The notes: generated by a model not told the origin, from the letters alone. Shown: positions 40,679 to 52,153, numbered from the stretch's first letter. The stretch: 64,000 bases of DNA from Porphyridium purpureum (GCA_008690995.1 VRMN01000010.1:1-64000), one strand, 5' to 3'. A program made the numbers and translations.

Positions 40679-42253
40679 TCAGGTGCTGGGTCGCGATGCT
40701 CTGCGCGAAATGCCCAGCGCAGTACCGATCACGAGCATCAAGAGCGAAATCCCTCCCAGTGCCACCAAACCGGCTCTATGAGAGCGCAGCCAGCCACGAG
40801 CTCGGGTTGACCCGCCTTCCGCACAGCGTGCAGGACGGCTCCTCTCCTGTTGTTCCGCAAAGTCCTTGCACATGAGCAACTGCTGTTGGAGCTCTGGCGG
40901 GGCCACCAGATTCGAGTCCAGTTGGTTGGCAAGTGCGAAAAACTTCATTGCGAGTTCCAGATCTTGCTTGCCGCCATCACCAAGGCCATGATGCAGATAA
41001 AAGTAACCCAAACTGTACAATGCGCTGGCACGGCCATGTGCAGCAGCCGCTTCGCAATGCTGGACACCAAGCGCAAAGTCTTTTTCTACGCCGTCGCCGC
41101 CGCTCATGTAAATGGCTCCCAGTATTTCGTGCGCTCGAGCTGCGCATGCTGTGGGTTTCGGAATTTCGCTGGTACTGCTCTTCAATCTGCCAGAACTTTG
41201 CTCAGGAGGCCCATTCACCAATGCCTTGGTCAAAAATTTCACCGCAAGCGCATAGTTCCGCGGCATGCAGATGCCGGAGAAATGAGCCTCACCAACAATG
41301 CATTCAAAGTGCGCGCGACGCTCCTGCAGTTCCTCGACGGTATCGGCGTGTGCTTGTGTGGCCTGGTCGCTTGTAGATGATGGTGAGGTCACAGGTGGCA
41401 GCGTATCGCGAGAGCTGTCCCTCTCAAGCAGCGCCTTTTCGAGCGCCTCGAGTCTGTTAAGTGCCTCTGTGACGTGATCGCGTGTCAGATAGCTTTCTAA
41501 CTCGCGTCCTTGTGCTGACTGATTTCGTTTGTGACAACAATTAATCGCGTTTCCGTCGCTGAGAATGCTGCGCCCGGCACTTCCAACTGCATCGCCACCC
41601 AACCTGTCGACTACCTTAACCTCAACTTCTGCGCTACCGGACAGACTACCGCTTGACTGATGGCGTGACACCATGATCGGCGTAGAAGGAGCGGCAAACT
41701 CCTGGTCCAACGGAAGGTCGTCGTCACCAAGCGCGTCGCAAAGTAATGATGCCCACCATACATGCTCGACCGCGCCATTGTTGCCAGTCCGAGCGTTCTT
41801 CCGGCACATGAACGACAGTGCGCACGCCAATGCCGACCTTTCCAGCGACCAGTGTGTGAGCTGCGGCTCGATAGAGTCGTAGAGGTCCAGTTCGAGCTCA
41901 AGCAGCGTGCGCGGCTGCTTGTGCCCCAAGTCCGCACCTGCGACGCTTGGCTTGCTGTTTGCGAGTTGTGCCTTCTCGTACACCTGGACAAGCAGCATGC
42001 GCTCATCCACTTGCACGCGCAGATCAAGATTCTGCTCTGGATGTGTCTCAAACTCGACGCCGTGCGCAGGTATGTTCAATGGCACAGAGATAAACACAGT
42101 CGTGTCGGTCTGGCTCCAGGAGTACGCGCCATCGCGATCGCAGAACACACGGAAATCGCCAGCTGGCACCCCGCAATCGGCACTCAAGGCGGAGCTCGAC
42201 GCGGTTTTCATCACGGCAGCCGCGTCGTCGGCTCCGTGAACGCTACAATCCAT
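40679..42253 (-). CDS. CS-domain (p23/NudC-like) protein with Sel1 repeats and a C-terminal membrane anchor
   Basis: 524 residues from the first ATG at 42,253 (the frame is open further up without an ATG). Residues ~35-155 form a CS domain: YSWSQTDTTVFISVPLNIP at the start and HWSLERSALACALSFMCRK at the end, as in NudC and p23 co-chaperones. A Ser-rich linker and a short helix follow, then two or three divergent Sel1 repeats (HFECIVGEAHFSGICMPRNY, AHEILGAIYMSGGDGVEKDF, ALYSLGYFYLHHGL). The last ~25 residues are one hydrophobic helix (LVALGGISLLMLVIGTALGI) followed by an Arg-rich end, typical of a tail-anchored protein with its domains in the cytosol. It is convergent with the SPX transporter, whose stop is about 150 bases away. 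A co-chaperone on ER or mitochondrial membrane is inferred. Confidence 0.75.
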   Translation of the reverse strand: MDCSVHGADDAAAVMKTASSSALSADCGVPAGDFRVFCDRDGAYSWSQTDTTVFISVPLNIPAHGVEFETHPEQNLDLRVQVDERMLLVQVYEKAQLANSKPSVAGADLGHKQPRTLLELELDLYDSIEPQLTHWSLERSALACALSFMCRKNARTGNNGAVEHVWWASLLCDALGDDDLPLDQEFAAPSTPIMVSRHQSSGSLSGSAEVEVKVVDRLGGDAVGSAGRSILSDGNAINCCHKRNQSAQGRELESYLTRDHVTEALNRLEALEKALLERDSSRDTLPPVTSPSSTSDQATQAHADTVEELQERRAHFECIVGEAHFSGICMPRNYALAVKFLTKALVNGPPEQSSGRLKSSTSEIPKPTACAARAHEILGAIYMSGGDGVEKDFALGVQHCEAAAAHGRASALYSLGYFYLHHGLGDGGKQDLELAMKFFALANQLDSNLVAPPELQQQLLMCKDFAEQQERSRPARCAEGGSTRARGWLRSHRAGLVALGGISLLMLVIGTALGISRRASRPST

Positions 42254-42854
42254 CGCGCATCTGTCTCTCTGTGAAGCCACCCTTCCACGCTCACTCGCTG
42301 CGCTCACATCCGCACCCGCCTCGAGCGCTCACGATATAATTAGGGTTTGTAACCCTAGCGCTGTCAAGCTGCGCGCGTGAGCGGTGCCGGTATCACCGTG
42401 TCGAGCTGGAACTCGGCGGGCGATGGGACAGCAGTGTGTGCAAAAACCAATGGCACGCGCCAGCTGGCGGCGTGATGGAAAGTTCCTGTTCAGCCTTTTT
42501 GCGTCGGGGTAACAGATGCTACGAAAAGACGAAACATGCGTCTTTGAGATTGGATATTGTGGCTGTTTAACGCTTCTCATTCTAACTAGATAACTATGAT
42601 AAAACTTCGTAACCTCCTTCCCTGCATTTACATGCTCGCTTCGCGGAACCGACGAGTGCATGCCGCGATTTCCATGCCTTTCTTGCTCTCGCGAGTCGGC
42701 TTGGCGCAAACGAGCACCGGCAAGGGGGACTCGTGCGACGCACTCGAATGCTCGCGGCGTTTCCCGGGATGCCGCGTGAATGCGTCACATTCCTGCCACA
42801 AATGACGCATTTCGTGGCGCGCAGTGCTTTGTCTATTACGTCACTTTGCGGATG
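42254..42854. other. intergenic, probable promoter side of the CS-Sel1 gene
   Basis: About 600 bases without a gene. GTAACCCTAG occurs at 42,347-42,356, close to the motif that ends the LINE tails. Confidence 0.45.
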
Positions 42855-43147
42855 AGTTATCAATGCTAAGCCTGTACTCTTCCTCCTTCTTACCTCTTCT
42901 GTCTCAAAGCAAGACCTAACCGGCTAGCCCGGGCAGGCGCGTCGCCTTTTTCTACCCTTACTTCCATGAGGGACAGCTAGGCGCCAAGAGAAATGATATT
43001 GCAAATCATTGTCGATTCTGCGCACGTGTAGAAGTTTGTGGAGACTCTAGAAGCTTGTAGAAACGGTTCAACGGTCTACCGGTTGAACGGCTCACCGGTT
43101 TCGAATTGACCGAACCGTTCTACTTGAATGGGGTCGAAAGGATAACA
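42855..43147 (-). mobile_element. second solo LTR of the same family, inverted
   Basis: Read on the minus strand this 293-bp fossil matches the LTR at 8,773-9,068 over its whole length, including TGTTATCC at the start, the CGACGCGCCTGCCCGG block and the CTAGCCGGTTAGGTCTTGC end region. Flanking GGATG (42,850-42,854) and AGATG (43,148-43,152) look like a worn 5-bp target duplication, so it is a solo LTR. It is more diverged and probably older than the other copy. It lies opposite in direction to the gag-like fossil that follows, so the two are not obviously one element. Confidence 0.85.
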
Positions 43148-43509
43148 AGATGCATCTTGGAATCCTTGCCAAAGACAAAACTACTCACAGCAGTGACACA
43201 AGCAGTTGGGAAAAACTATACAAGAATGCATCTCAGAAGCGTGGGCTGCCGGGCGGATAGTTCCAGTTAGGCGAACGGCGCCCGTCTTGGGTGGCAGTAA
43301 AGGTTGGAGCTTTGGCGAGTGGGAGATTGTTCGGGCACCGTGAGGACCTACCGCGTGCATTAAAGCTCGCGGTTCTATGACAGCACTCTCAATTCCTCCG
43401 AGGCGTGAATGAGCGAGTCGTAAAGCACAATACGTAATGAGGGAGCCCTAGAGTAACCCATTGTAGGGCTAAAAGTCCAGACTCGTGGTGATGTTAAAGG
43501 TTATCAAGA

Positions 43510-45850
43510 ATGGCTTATCGAGAAAAGGGGAAGGAAACACACCCGCAAAAAGGTGTCATGGAGTCCTTCCCGATCCTAGAGTTCAATGCCGCTCACATGA
43601 GACCGCCTCATATGGTGGTATCCTGGATGAGGGCGTTGGAAAATTTCACTAAAGCGGAATCTGGACCGTTCGGTTATATATTCGAAATGAAGCAGGCACG
43701 CGCGCAGTATCCAGGCAAACACGGCGGGCCGGCGGTACAAGAGCCTCAGAGCTGGCGCGAGAAAGAGTTTGCAAGACTGCAAATCCAAGCGTATGCCGAA
43801 GTGCATAAGCACACAAGGCTGACGAGGGAGAAGATTTGTGGCTTGATGGTTGGTCAACTGTCGCGCACTTCTTTAGGTATACTTGAGATGAAGAATATTC
43901 GGAAGGATCTGACTACAGATAGAACCGATCCACTGGAAAGGAAGAAAGCGATACTTGTCATGCACATGACGCCCGTGGGAGCGAGCGACATCAAGCGCAA
44001 AATGTTCACGCGTGCGTGCTTTCAGAAAACCGTCATGGGCAACGGTGAAAGTATTGGACACTTCAGGGAGCGATTCTCTGACTCTGTCATAGTCATGGCC
44101 GTTACACAAAAAGCGATGATGGAGGAAGAGCGGATTAATGAAGGTTTCAGTACGAAAGTACGAAGAAGCTGTGTCAACTGTTGTCCACACTAGTCGACTT
44201 CTCGCAACTCTTAGCAAGGTTGTTCAGTACCTTCAGACTTAAAATCACGCAGCGACCACAAGCAGTAGGACATTCGCGGTCCGCACACATAGCGTGTACG
44301 TTTGATCAGGAAACATTCTGTCACCAAGCTGTACGGCATTTGCAGGAGGTAACGGCATCACACACGTACATGTTCACTCACGAACAAATACAAAAGAACG
44401 CATGATTCCAAGCTCGTCACGAGGCTGAGGAATGAAACAGAGAGAGTGAAGACCGAACTGGAAAAGATGACTACGACATGAGAGGCTGCACGGCAGCGTC
44501 CTCGAGCAGGGCACACGAAGTCCGCTGACTGGGCCAAACATGTAGAAGATAAGGAATTGAGTGCGAGCCCCGGCTTGGAGTCAGAGGTAAAAGAACGCGG
44601 AATGGAGTGGAAAAGTCGCGCAGCTCTCTGGACGATTAACACAGGAGCACAGTCGGCGGAAATCGGCACGATGTCGAGTGAGCATGACTCTGCATCCCGT
44701 GCATTGTGAACAATCATAAAGAAAACGAAAGAAGTTATTTTGTTGTCCGGTATTGTGCGAGGAACAAGCCGTGTGTTGATGGATGAAGTTGGTGAGACGA
44801 TGTTTCATGCGTTCTATTATCTGGACACATTTGCAGGTAAGTTCCTGTCTGTCAGCCTGATAGTGGAGTCTGGACAAAACCATCGGGCATCTTGAAGCAT
44901 GCAAGCAGACACGCACAAAGTCATGGAGAGCAGCACTAACGACAGGCAAGGTGGAGTAGGTTGGCGATGCAAACTTCAGACTCTTCGTAAAAAGCACAGC
45001 ACCTACTATAAAGCCCAAAATTCACGAAGGAACCGCATCGGATTTTTAGCGTAAGCATTTGAATGGCTTCGGCTTCGGCTTTGGCGGTGGTGCAGCATGT
45101 GTAAGGGCAAACTCGGTGAAATCCCATCCACCCGAGTCAGGCCTGAGGCTGCTGCGGGGATGCATAAGCAATACTTATTGGAAAAAGATACGCAAGGTGA
45201 ATATTAATGTGGAGTTTGAGCACGTGCGGTGCGGTGCGGAGACCGAGAGATTTCCGGGTCTTATGAACGTCGTGTAGAAGACCTGGCATCTGAGAGCCTA
45301 TGCTGCCATCAGATCAGGGCAGGAAGATGAATTTGGTGTAGGCATTACTCAAGGCAATCTTTGAGGATTGTGTACTGCACATCCATACTACTTCCTTGAC
45401 GGAGACGATGGCCAGTATGAGAGAAAATGGTACGGAACAACGCCGCCTCAAAAAGGCCACTGATGTGAATGAAGTACAGACAGAGACAACCTTCTTTTTC
45501 AAATGCGAGGAGCCGGGGCACAAGACGTATGACTTCCAATACAGTCACGGGTCGACAAAACGCCAGCCGGCGCTTGGAATGGGGCACCCGGCGGCCGCAC
45601 GGCAGCACTACAGAATGCTCGCCCGAAGGCATTGTTGAAGCCCGGTGTAATAAAGTACGTCGAGCAGGATCTAGACAAGAAAAATACCCCCGCGGTTGCA
45701 GGTGGTCCAAAATTGGCCCTGTTGGACTCGTCACTCACCACAAACCAACTGCACTCCGCACTTTCACTTTCCTGCCATCTTGTCACTCCTGACGAGGTTG
45801 TTGCTCTGCTGTCCATGACAGTAGACGTACCTGGAGTGAATGGTTTATAG
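43510..45850 (+). mobile_element. LTR-retroelement gag-like fossil
   Basis: An ORF of 227 residues at 43,510-44,193 has gag-like make-up: basic, helical, Met-rich, no membrane segment. Further down on the same strand, at about 45,500, a zinc-knuckle-like CEEPGHKTYDF motif appears, followed by a stretch that may be a protease remnant (LALLDSSLTTNQLH near 45,720). This order (capsid-like, knuckle, protease) fits an LTR retrotransposon, perhaps copia-like. It is broken in several places and no reverse transcriptase or integrase was seen. AGAGTAACCC lies just upstream (43,450). The composition is AT-richer than host genes. Confidence 0.45.
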
Positions 45851-46084
45851 ATGGAGACTGCCAAAATGGAAATTGGTGCCGGGCTGATATGCAGTGCGTG
45901 ACAATTACTTAAAGCACATGCTTTTTTACCTTGTCGAACAACAATGGTGAATTTGGTTCGAAATAGTTAAAAGTCAACATTCTGGCTCGAAAAGGAAGTG
46001 ACAAACGATTAAAGACAGGTATGTTTCAGAGTATTTACTAGAAGATTGAAAGATAAAATCAGGTTCTACAAGCGGTATTTCCTT

Positions 46085-47088
46085 CCTTGCGCCGAGGCCA
46101 ATTCAATGATCCTCTTTGGCAGGCTTTTCTACAGGTTTCTGACGTAGTAATGCCCCATTTTCTCCAACGCATCCTCGATTGCTTCTCGTAGCTCTTTCAC
46201 ATTAGAATACTGCTTGCATCCACCGTAAACCTGACGTGTCAAATGGCCTCATACATTCTCGATTGGATTTAGGTCTGGCAAAAGCGCAGGCCAATCCAGA
46301 ACCTCCACGTTTCTGCGTTGCAACCAGTCCATCGTGATTTTGGCCCTGTGGGAAGCAGCCCCGTCCTGCATGAATTTGAAGTGTCTAAACTTTTCTTTAG
46401 CCTGCACAGTGAGTCGAGACCTGTCCAATATTTCCACGTATTTTGTGCCAGTCTGGCCGCCCGAATAGAAGTCTTTTATGAACAAAAGAGCAAACTTTCG
46501 GTCGCCGTTTATCGCTCCCCAGACCATCAAGCTATGTCCGCCACAAGCACGACTCAAACGTACAGTTGGCTCGTCCTCCAGGCCCGTCCAGTAGAATTTC
46601 AAGCCATCAGGACCGTCCACATTCCACTCTTTCTCGTTTGTAAACACGACATCGCGCAATTCCTCGCGTTTCCGGTGGTGATCAAGCACACATTTTACAC
46701 GTGCCTGTCGATGGCGATCCTGCAAATGCGGCGTTTTCTTGCACTTCTTCCATGTGTGCTCATTTCGAATGACACGTCGGGCCGTTTGCAATGAGACTGG
46801 CTTGGCACGTGTTGACAAGATGCCTGCGTGCACCTGGCTTGCAGTAGACAATGGCTTCGTTCTCAGGACATTCTGAATCTTTGGATGAAAGTAAGGTGTC
46901 ATTTTTGCAGCATTCTCATTGGGTCCGCGTTTGCCGTACTTTTCCGGGCGTTTTAGGTAGTTCCTTTCTACCGTTACTGAGCAAGATCCTCCCAGATGGT
47001 CCGCGATCACCCGCAGTGAGTGACTCTCAGCAACCAAAGAAGTAATTACGCCTTGCTCTTCCTCACTGAGGCCTGGCGCTTTTCCCAT
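46085..47088 (-). pseudogene. dead Tc1/mariner-like transposase
   Basis: From the ATG at 47,088 (MGKAPGLSEEEQGVITSLVA) the frame runs as a typical Tc1-like transposase: helix-turn-helix DNA-binding region, then the catalytic core with VFTNEKEWNVDG, FMQDGAASH and LLPDLNPIEN. The second Asp and the Glu are present with 34 residues between them, but the first catalytic Asp is replaced by Asn (FTNEKEW). The frame meets TGA right after NPIENV at about 46,250 and another stop near 46,128, with recognisable sequence (YGGCKQYSNVKELREAIEDA) in between. It is unrelated in detail to the complete element at 11 kb. Inverted ends were not found with confidence. Confidence 0.85.
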
Positions 47089-47187
47089 GATTTTCCCCCG
47101 CCGCGAGCTCAGTTCCCCGCACTGTAGAGCTTGGAATGCGTCTTTGCCTGTAATGTTTTTAATCGTTTGGACGCTTGCAATGGTCAC

Positions 47188-48482
47188 CGCAAAGTCGACC
47201 TATCGTTTTACTCTAAAATTATCTTTTTGGGTGGAAATTATAAAACGTACGAGTGGTTTTAAATGATTGTCAATTGCGGTACGCCTACGCATACTCAATA
47301 TTGGAAATGCTTATTTAATAATCCGTCATCAAATCGTAGTTCAATGCCATTCTGAATGCTTGTAAGGATGTGGTAGCCCAAAAGGAATCTCTTTGTCAGA
47401 GAGCATTGGCTCATTTGCTTCCTTCGGTCTGAGGCTACATCCCTGCGCAACCAAACGAGCCTTTGGTATCCTCTAGTCCGGGCTGAGCTCCCGATTCTCC
47501 AGTGTATACAGAAATCTAATTTGGACGACCTCTACGTCGTGTTTCTGGATGTGGTTATGCGTGGTAGCTTCGCTCAAGTCGAACGTTCCTGCTTTGGAAT
47601 ATGCGGAAAGCTCCTTTTCGACTACTATTCCCCAGTCGTACGGAGACGATTTCACCCGGTGCACGATCCTTTTTGAAAACCGAATGGTTTTGGGGGTTTC
47701 CTGGTTCTGGCGGAGCGCCGGAAACCCCATTCAGCTATTTCTCTGCCATTTGATGCCATGGATGAATCCTGAGCATTTTTATGACCCCCATACTAAATAT
47801 CTTGGACTCGATGGGTTTCGCGATCATCGCACGTACCATACGGAACGTCAAAAATATCTTCCTAGGATGTGCTGAAGGGTTCAAAGTCTTCTTGTTTCGT
47901 CTCCTGCTCGAAGTTATCGACCTAGAGAGTTTCAAAGGCACTTTCTAGCAAGTGCATTCTTTCATGCCGTGGTGTGCCGTGAGCCGACCGAGGCTCCTTA
48001 CCTGCAGCGGTTCTTGTATGCTGTCTTTTCTGTGGACATATACTTCGGGTACGTCCCGGAGCCGGTTTGGATCGTTATCGCGGTACATACATCTGCCATT
48101 CTGGAAACCATGATCTCGAGCATTGTCCAATTCTAAGATTTTTCAGTTCTTGTCGACCAAAATTTGGTCCTTTCCGTCCCATGCTCCAAACTTGGGCTTT
48201 TGTAGTCATCGCTTCTCCACATGAAATCCCATCTGTTTTGCACACACTCGCTCATTCATATTAAGGATGGGGCACCTTCAATGGTGTTTATTTTAAGCGG
48301 TCCTATTTAAAGCTTGACTTTGTCCAAACCGTAAACTTGCACCGTACTTGAAATCGTGCGAAGAGCCCATCTCCTTTGATCCTTAACAGCTTTTTACGAA
48401 CACAAGTGGTGTTGTGTGGAATGTATTGGCTCACCTCGTCGTCTGTGATAATAGATCCATTCAGACGCTATGTGATGCACCT
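47188..48482. other. AT-rich interval, nothing firmly recognised
   Basis: About 1.3 kb with short ORFs on both strands. A minus-strand piece at 47,473-47,730 and another at 47,945-48,130 look somewhat coding but match no family I know. Probably worn mobile DNA. Confidence 0.4.
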
Positions 48483-49077
48483 TCACTCCTGCTCATCTTC
48501 TCCTCCATGATCTGCCAATTTTGCATGCAGTGCTTTCTCTTCCTGTTTCAGCTCATTTTCTTTGCTGTTCACGGCTTTCCTTGCCGAGTCGTATTTTCGC
48601 CGTTCATCCGGCGTAAGGTATGGGAGGCTGTCCAGATCACGCTTATATTTCCCCTGTTTGCATTTCTTCCTTTTCAGAGGTATACTTGAATAAATGTTTC
48701 GCACAATAGCAACATGCCTGTGACTTTCCGCCATGCTTCTCATTTTGCAATAGAGGTTTCTGTTTGTCTTTTACGGAATAGTACGCGCTGCTATTGGTCT
48801 CTGTGTTGTCCACCTCAATAATCATCTTCTGGATGATTTTGAAATAATCGGCACTTGTGGCTTGTGCGACCTTAAATTTAAAAATTGCATCCTTGATACG
48901 TCTTATTTTGGCTTTCATGGTCCCTACATAATGCGAATGCTCTGAGGAAATGCTGGATTTATTCCAGTCCTTTTTTACCTCAGCGTCCCATAAATCAACG
49001 AATTTTATCTTATCGCGCATGCTTTCACATTTCATCTTTGTCAACTCCGTGATGTCACATTCCGCGCTCGACTTCAT
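48483..49077 (-). CDS. unassigned ORF pair, AT-rich, Lys-rich
   Basis: An ATG at 49,077 opens a 144-residue frame (ending 48,643) with coding-like sequence rich in Lys, Glu and Ile (MKAKIRRIKDAIFKFKVAQA). A second frame overlaps its end and continues Lys/Glu-rich helix to 48,483 (DLDSLPYLTPDERRKYDSAR, then ENELKQEEKALHAKLADHGG). The overlap suggests a frameshift or a splice between them. The AT-rich codons contrast sharply with the GC-rich host genes, which points to foreign or mobile origin. No domain recognised. Confidence 0.35.
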
Positions 49078-50396
49078 GTGTCCTTACTGTACCGTGCGCA
49101 GTGCGCGTATCATTCCGTAATCATCATTCACATTTGCCAAAGTTGCGCAGCTTTCAGCTATCCGTGCGAACGGCGTGTCGCTGTTCAGACTAGCTTAAAT
49201 TGCCTTCAAAAGTCTTTTCCCAAAGTGACGGGTCACCTGGTGAGTGAGAGCAATTGCCTGACTGTTATAAAGGGACACCCATTGTAGTCTCTGCTGAATG
49301 CATTGCTCGACTTCGGCTGCGGACGTACTACACAGTGCTTTCACAAATTACTTCACTGTCTGGCGGAAGGAGTCGTACTTCTGTTTGGAGAATACCACCA
49401 GCGGGATGGACCTGTTGGGCTCATAACCTTGCGTAGTAACATCCAATAGTATCTAGGATGCCACGGAGATTGTACTCCAATTGACCGATGCTCCCGCTAA
49501 TACACTCGGACCAGTTTTTCACGACTGCTAGTTCATTTCACTGCGCTGTAAATGTTATTACCGTGGGTAGACTAGTACAGTAGCTATTCTTCTTTCCTTG
49601 TGTAATACCCAACCGTTTCCTAGTCTCTTGCCCGAAAAGTAAGACTTTTGCCATTTAGGCCTTTGTGATTGTTCCTTTTCTGTCCGGCTCGTGACGGCAC
49701 GACACACGAAAAGAATGCTCCTCATGGTTCCATCTTCATTTTTCTCGGCAATTCAGATGCGGTTGTTTTGTCACACTGCGCACTTTCAGGTTGGCCGAGC
49801 GTCTCGATATCACTTCATTTCGATCATACCGAGGTAGGTCGCTGGCTCCACAGCGGACTTCGCGCAAGGTGCTCCAAAGAGCCCATAAAGGCGCACGGGA
49901 GCTGATAAGGCGACTGACTCGGAATACCTCTGGGTCACTCAGTTCCGTAGCCACGGCCTTCCACAGACACGAAAGTGTCTATTTTAATCTTCACACGCTT
50001 CTTAAAAACCCTTTCGCGCTTCCTAAACGACAGTCTTCCGACATGAGGCGCGCTGTTTTACCTTGGACTTGCCGTTGCGCTGGCAGCCGCCAACAGCGAT
50101 GCGGGACAATCTTTTGTCAGCGCTTTCGGGTCAACTTGTAGTGACATCAGAATCACTCTACCCTCGCGTCTCGATTAGGATTTCTAGTATCGCATGGATG
50201 CACTTGGAGGAACTTGGTTTTGACACTTTACCCTGCCGACTTGTCACTATTCGTCCTGCTTGTCGTCATGCCTGTTTTTTTGCGGATCATAACTACTGCC
50301 TAAATCACAACTCCTTTTCTCTCTTCTCGTGACGAGCGCGTAGCCGCGCGAGAGGGGTGTTAAACGCGGGTAGACTTGCGGCGCACAAGAGAACGG
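49078..50396. other. intergenic, nothing recognised; promoter side of UBA3
   Basis: About 1.3 kb, AT-rich at the left and rising in GC towards UBA3. No repeat or domain seen. The frame of UBA3 is open back to 50,376 but the first ATG is at 50,397. Confidence 0.5.
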
Positions 50397-51773
50397 ATGG
50401 GCGACGCGGCGCGGTTTGCGGATGTCGAGCTGCTGCTGCGGCGCGCAGGGCCGCTGGCGCACGCGGCGTTCGAGGCCGGGCCGGAGAACGGTGCGTTTAT
50501 AGCGTCGCAGTGCCGCGTGCTGGTTATTGGCGCGGGCGGTCTGGGATGCGAGCTCCTGAAGGACCTGGCGCTGAGCGGCTTTGCGCGCATTGATATCGTG
50601 GACATGGACGTCATTGACGTCAGTAATCTGAACCGCCAGTTCTTGTTCCGCGCGCACGATGTTGGCCGCTCGAAAGCAGAGGTCGCGGCGGCGTTTGTGC
50701 GCGCTCGCGTGCCGCGCTGCAACGTCACTGCGCACAATGCAGACATCACGCAGCTCCCGGCTGATTTTTACCGTCAGTTTAATCTCGTGGTTTCCGGGCT
50801 CGATTCCATCGATGCGCGTCGCTGGCTCAACGCCTTTTTGTTCTCGCTGCTGGAGCGCGACGCGACGTCCGGAGAGATCGACCCAGCGTCCATCATCCCG
50901 CTGGTCGATGGCGGAACCGAGGGGTTTCTCGGACAGGCCCGCGTGATCATTCCGGGCTTCTTGGCGTGTTTCGAATGCACGCTTGACCTATTTCCGCCTC
51001 AGCGCAATTTCCCTCTATGCACCATCGCGAACACGCCGCGGCTGCCGGAGCACTGCATCGAATATGCGCACGTGGTTCTGTGGCCCGATGTGCGCCATGG
51101 CGAGCGATTTGACGCGGACGATCCGGCACATGTTCAATGGGTGTTTGAGCGCGCGCTGGCGCGCGCCACTCAGTACGGTATCCAGAACGTCACGCTGCGC
51201 CTCACGCAGGGCGTGGTCAAGAATGTGATTCCGGCTGTCGCATCCACGAACGCAGTGATTGCCGCTGTATGCGCGCACGAGTGCCTCAAGCTTGCGTCGT
51301 ACCTTGCGCCTAGCATGAACAATTACATGATGTACAACGGTGAGGCAGGTGTCTACTCGTACACCTACCAGAACCAACGTCGCCCGGACTGCGCAGTTTG
51401 CGGAGTGCCGGTACCTCGCAGGCTTGGCATTTCTGCCGGCTCTACGCTCAACGAATTGCTGGACCTTATTGCTGCGGATGCAGAGCTGCGCGCACGTTCG
51501 CCCAGCCTGCGCTGGATTTCGGGACATGCGCTGTACTACAGTGCGCCGCCCGCGCTGCACGTGCAGACAAGCGCCAACGCAGAAAGGTCCTTGATTGACC
51601 TCTTCCGGGCGTGGCATATGCAGAACGGTCTGGCGCCAGACGCACGTGATGCTGCAAACGAGAGTGAGAATGGTCCAGTGGTTGACGCGCAGCGTTCTCC
51701 GCCCGTGATGAAGCTCAGTGTGGCAGACCCGCACTTGCCGCATGTGCGTGAGGTTCACGTCGAGCTGTTGTAG
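50397..51773 (+). CDS. UBA3: NEDD8-activating enzyme E1 catalytic subunit
   Basis: 458 residues from the ATG at 50,397. The adenylation fold shows the nucleotide loop VLVIGAGGLGCELLKDLALS (residue ~40), DMDVIDVSNLNRQFLF and the structural zinc pairs CFEC and CAVC. The catalytic cysteine that forms the thioester with NEDD8 is Cys-208 in FPLCTIANTPRLPEHCIEYA, near-identical to the block in animal and fungal UBA3. The C-terminal ~100 residues are the ubiquitin-like fold that binds the E2 (UBC12). UBA3 works as a heterodimer with APPBP1/NAE1 (not in this window) to start cullin neddylation in nucleus and cytosol. Length is close to the family norm (human 463). The gene looks intact and is convergent with the PRMT5 gene downstream. 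Confidence 0.96.
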   Translation: MGDAARFADVELLLRRAGPLAHAAFEAGPENGAFIASQCRVLVIGAGGLGCELLKDLALSGFARIDIVDMDVIDVSNLNRQFLFRAHDVGRSKAEVAAAFVRARVPRCNVTAHNADITQLPADFYRQFNLVVSGLDSIDARRWLNAFLFSLLERDATSGEIDPASIIPLVDGGTEGFLGQARVIIPGFLACFECTLDLFPPQRNFPLCTIANTPRLPEHCIEYAHVVLWPDVRHGERFDADDPAHVQWVFERALARATQYGIQNVTLRLTQGVVKNVIPAVASTNAVIAAVCAHECLKLASYLAPSMNNYMMYNGEAGVYSYTYQNQRRPDCAVCGVPVPRRLGISAGSTLNELLDLIAADAELRARSPSLRWISGHALYYSAPPALHVQTSANAERSLIDLFRAWHMQNGLAPDARDAANESENGPVVDAQRSPPVMKLSVADPHLPHVREVHVELL

Positions 51774-52153
51774 CCATGGCGATGATGTGCTGCCAATAGG
51801 ACAGCAAACGCGCGTGACCAACGTGCCCGCGCTCGCGATGCATGTAAGTGTGTAAATGTCTAACTCTTTTTCTTGTACGATTGAATCGTGTCCTGGAAGA
51901 ACGGCGTGCACCACTGGCATGACTGCCCTAGGTCTCTCCTGCCCATTTTTGGACGCGCGAGAATTCGCGCATTTGTATCCGCCTGTCTTGTCCCGCACCC
52001 CAGCGCCGGTGCGCGAGCGATGCATCGCTTACGGAATATCACGGCAAATCGCGCGGGGCCCACATCGACGCGCACGCATGAGCAAGCAAACACCAAGATG
52101 AAACAGAAACGCATCCCGAAGAGGGGCATTTGTCCGGCGATCGTCATGCACGC
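51774..52153. other. short convergent intergenic region
   Basis: About 380 bases between the stops of UBA3 and the PRMT5 gene. It would hold both 3' ends; no clear polyadenylation signal or hairpin. Confidence 0.5.

Noticed and set aside
43148-43509. LTR at 42.86-43.15 kb as the 5' LTR of the gag-like fossil
   Set aside because: The LTR is in the opposite direction and has its own flanking duplication, so the two are treated separately.
51015-52025. 336-residue minus-strand ORF opposite UBA3
   Set aside because: Shadow of UBA3 codons; no domain and no plausible start context.
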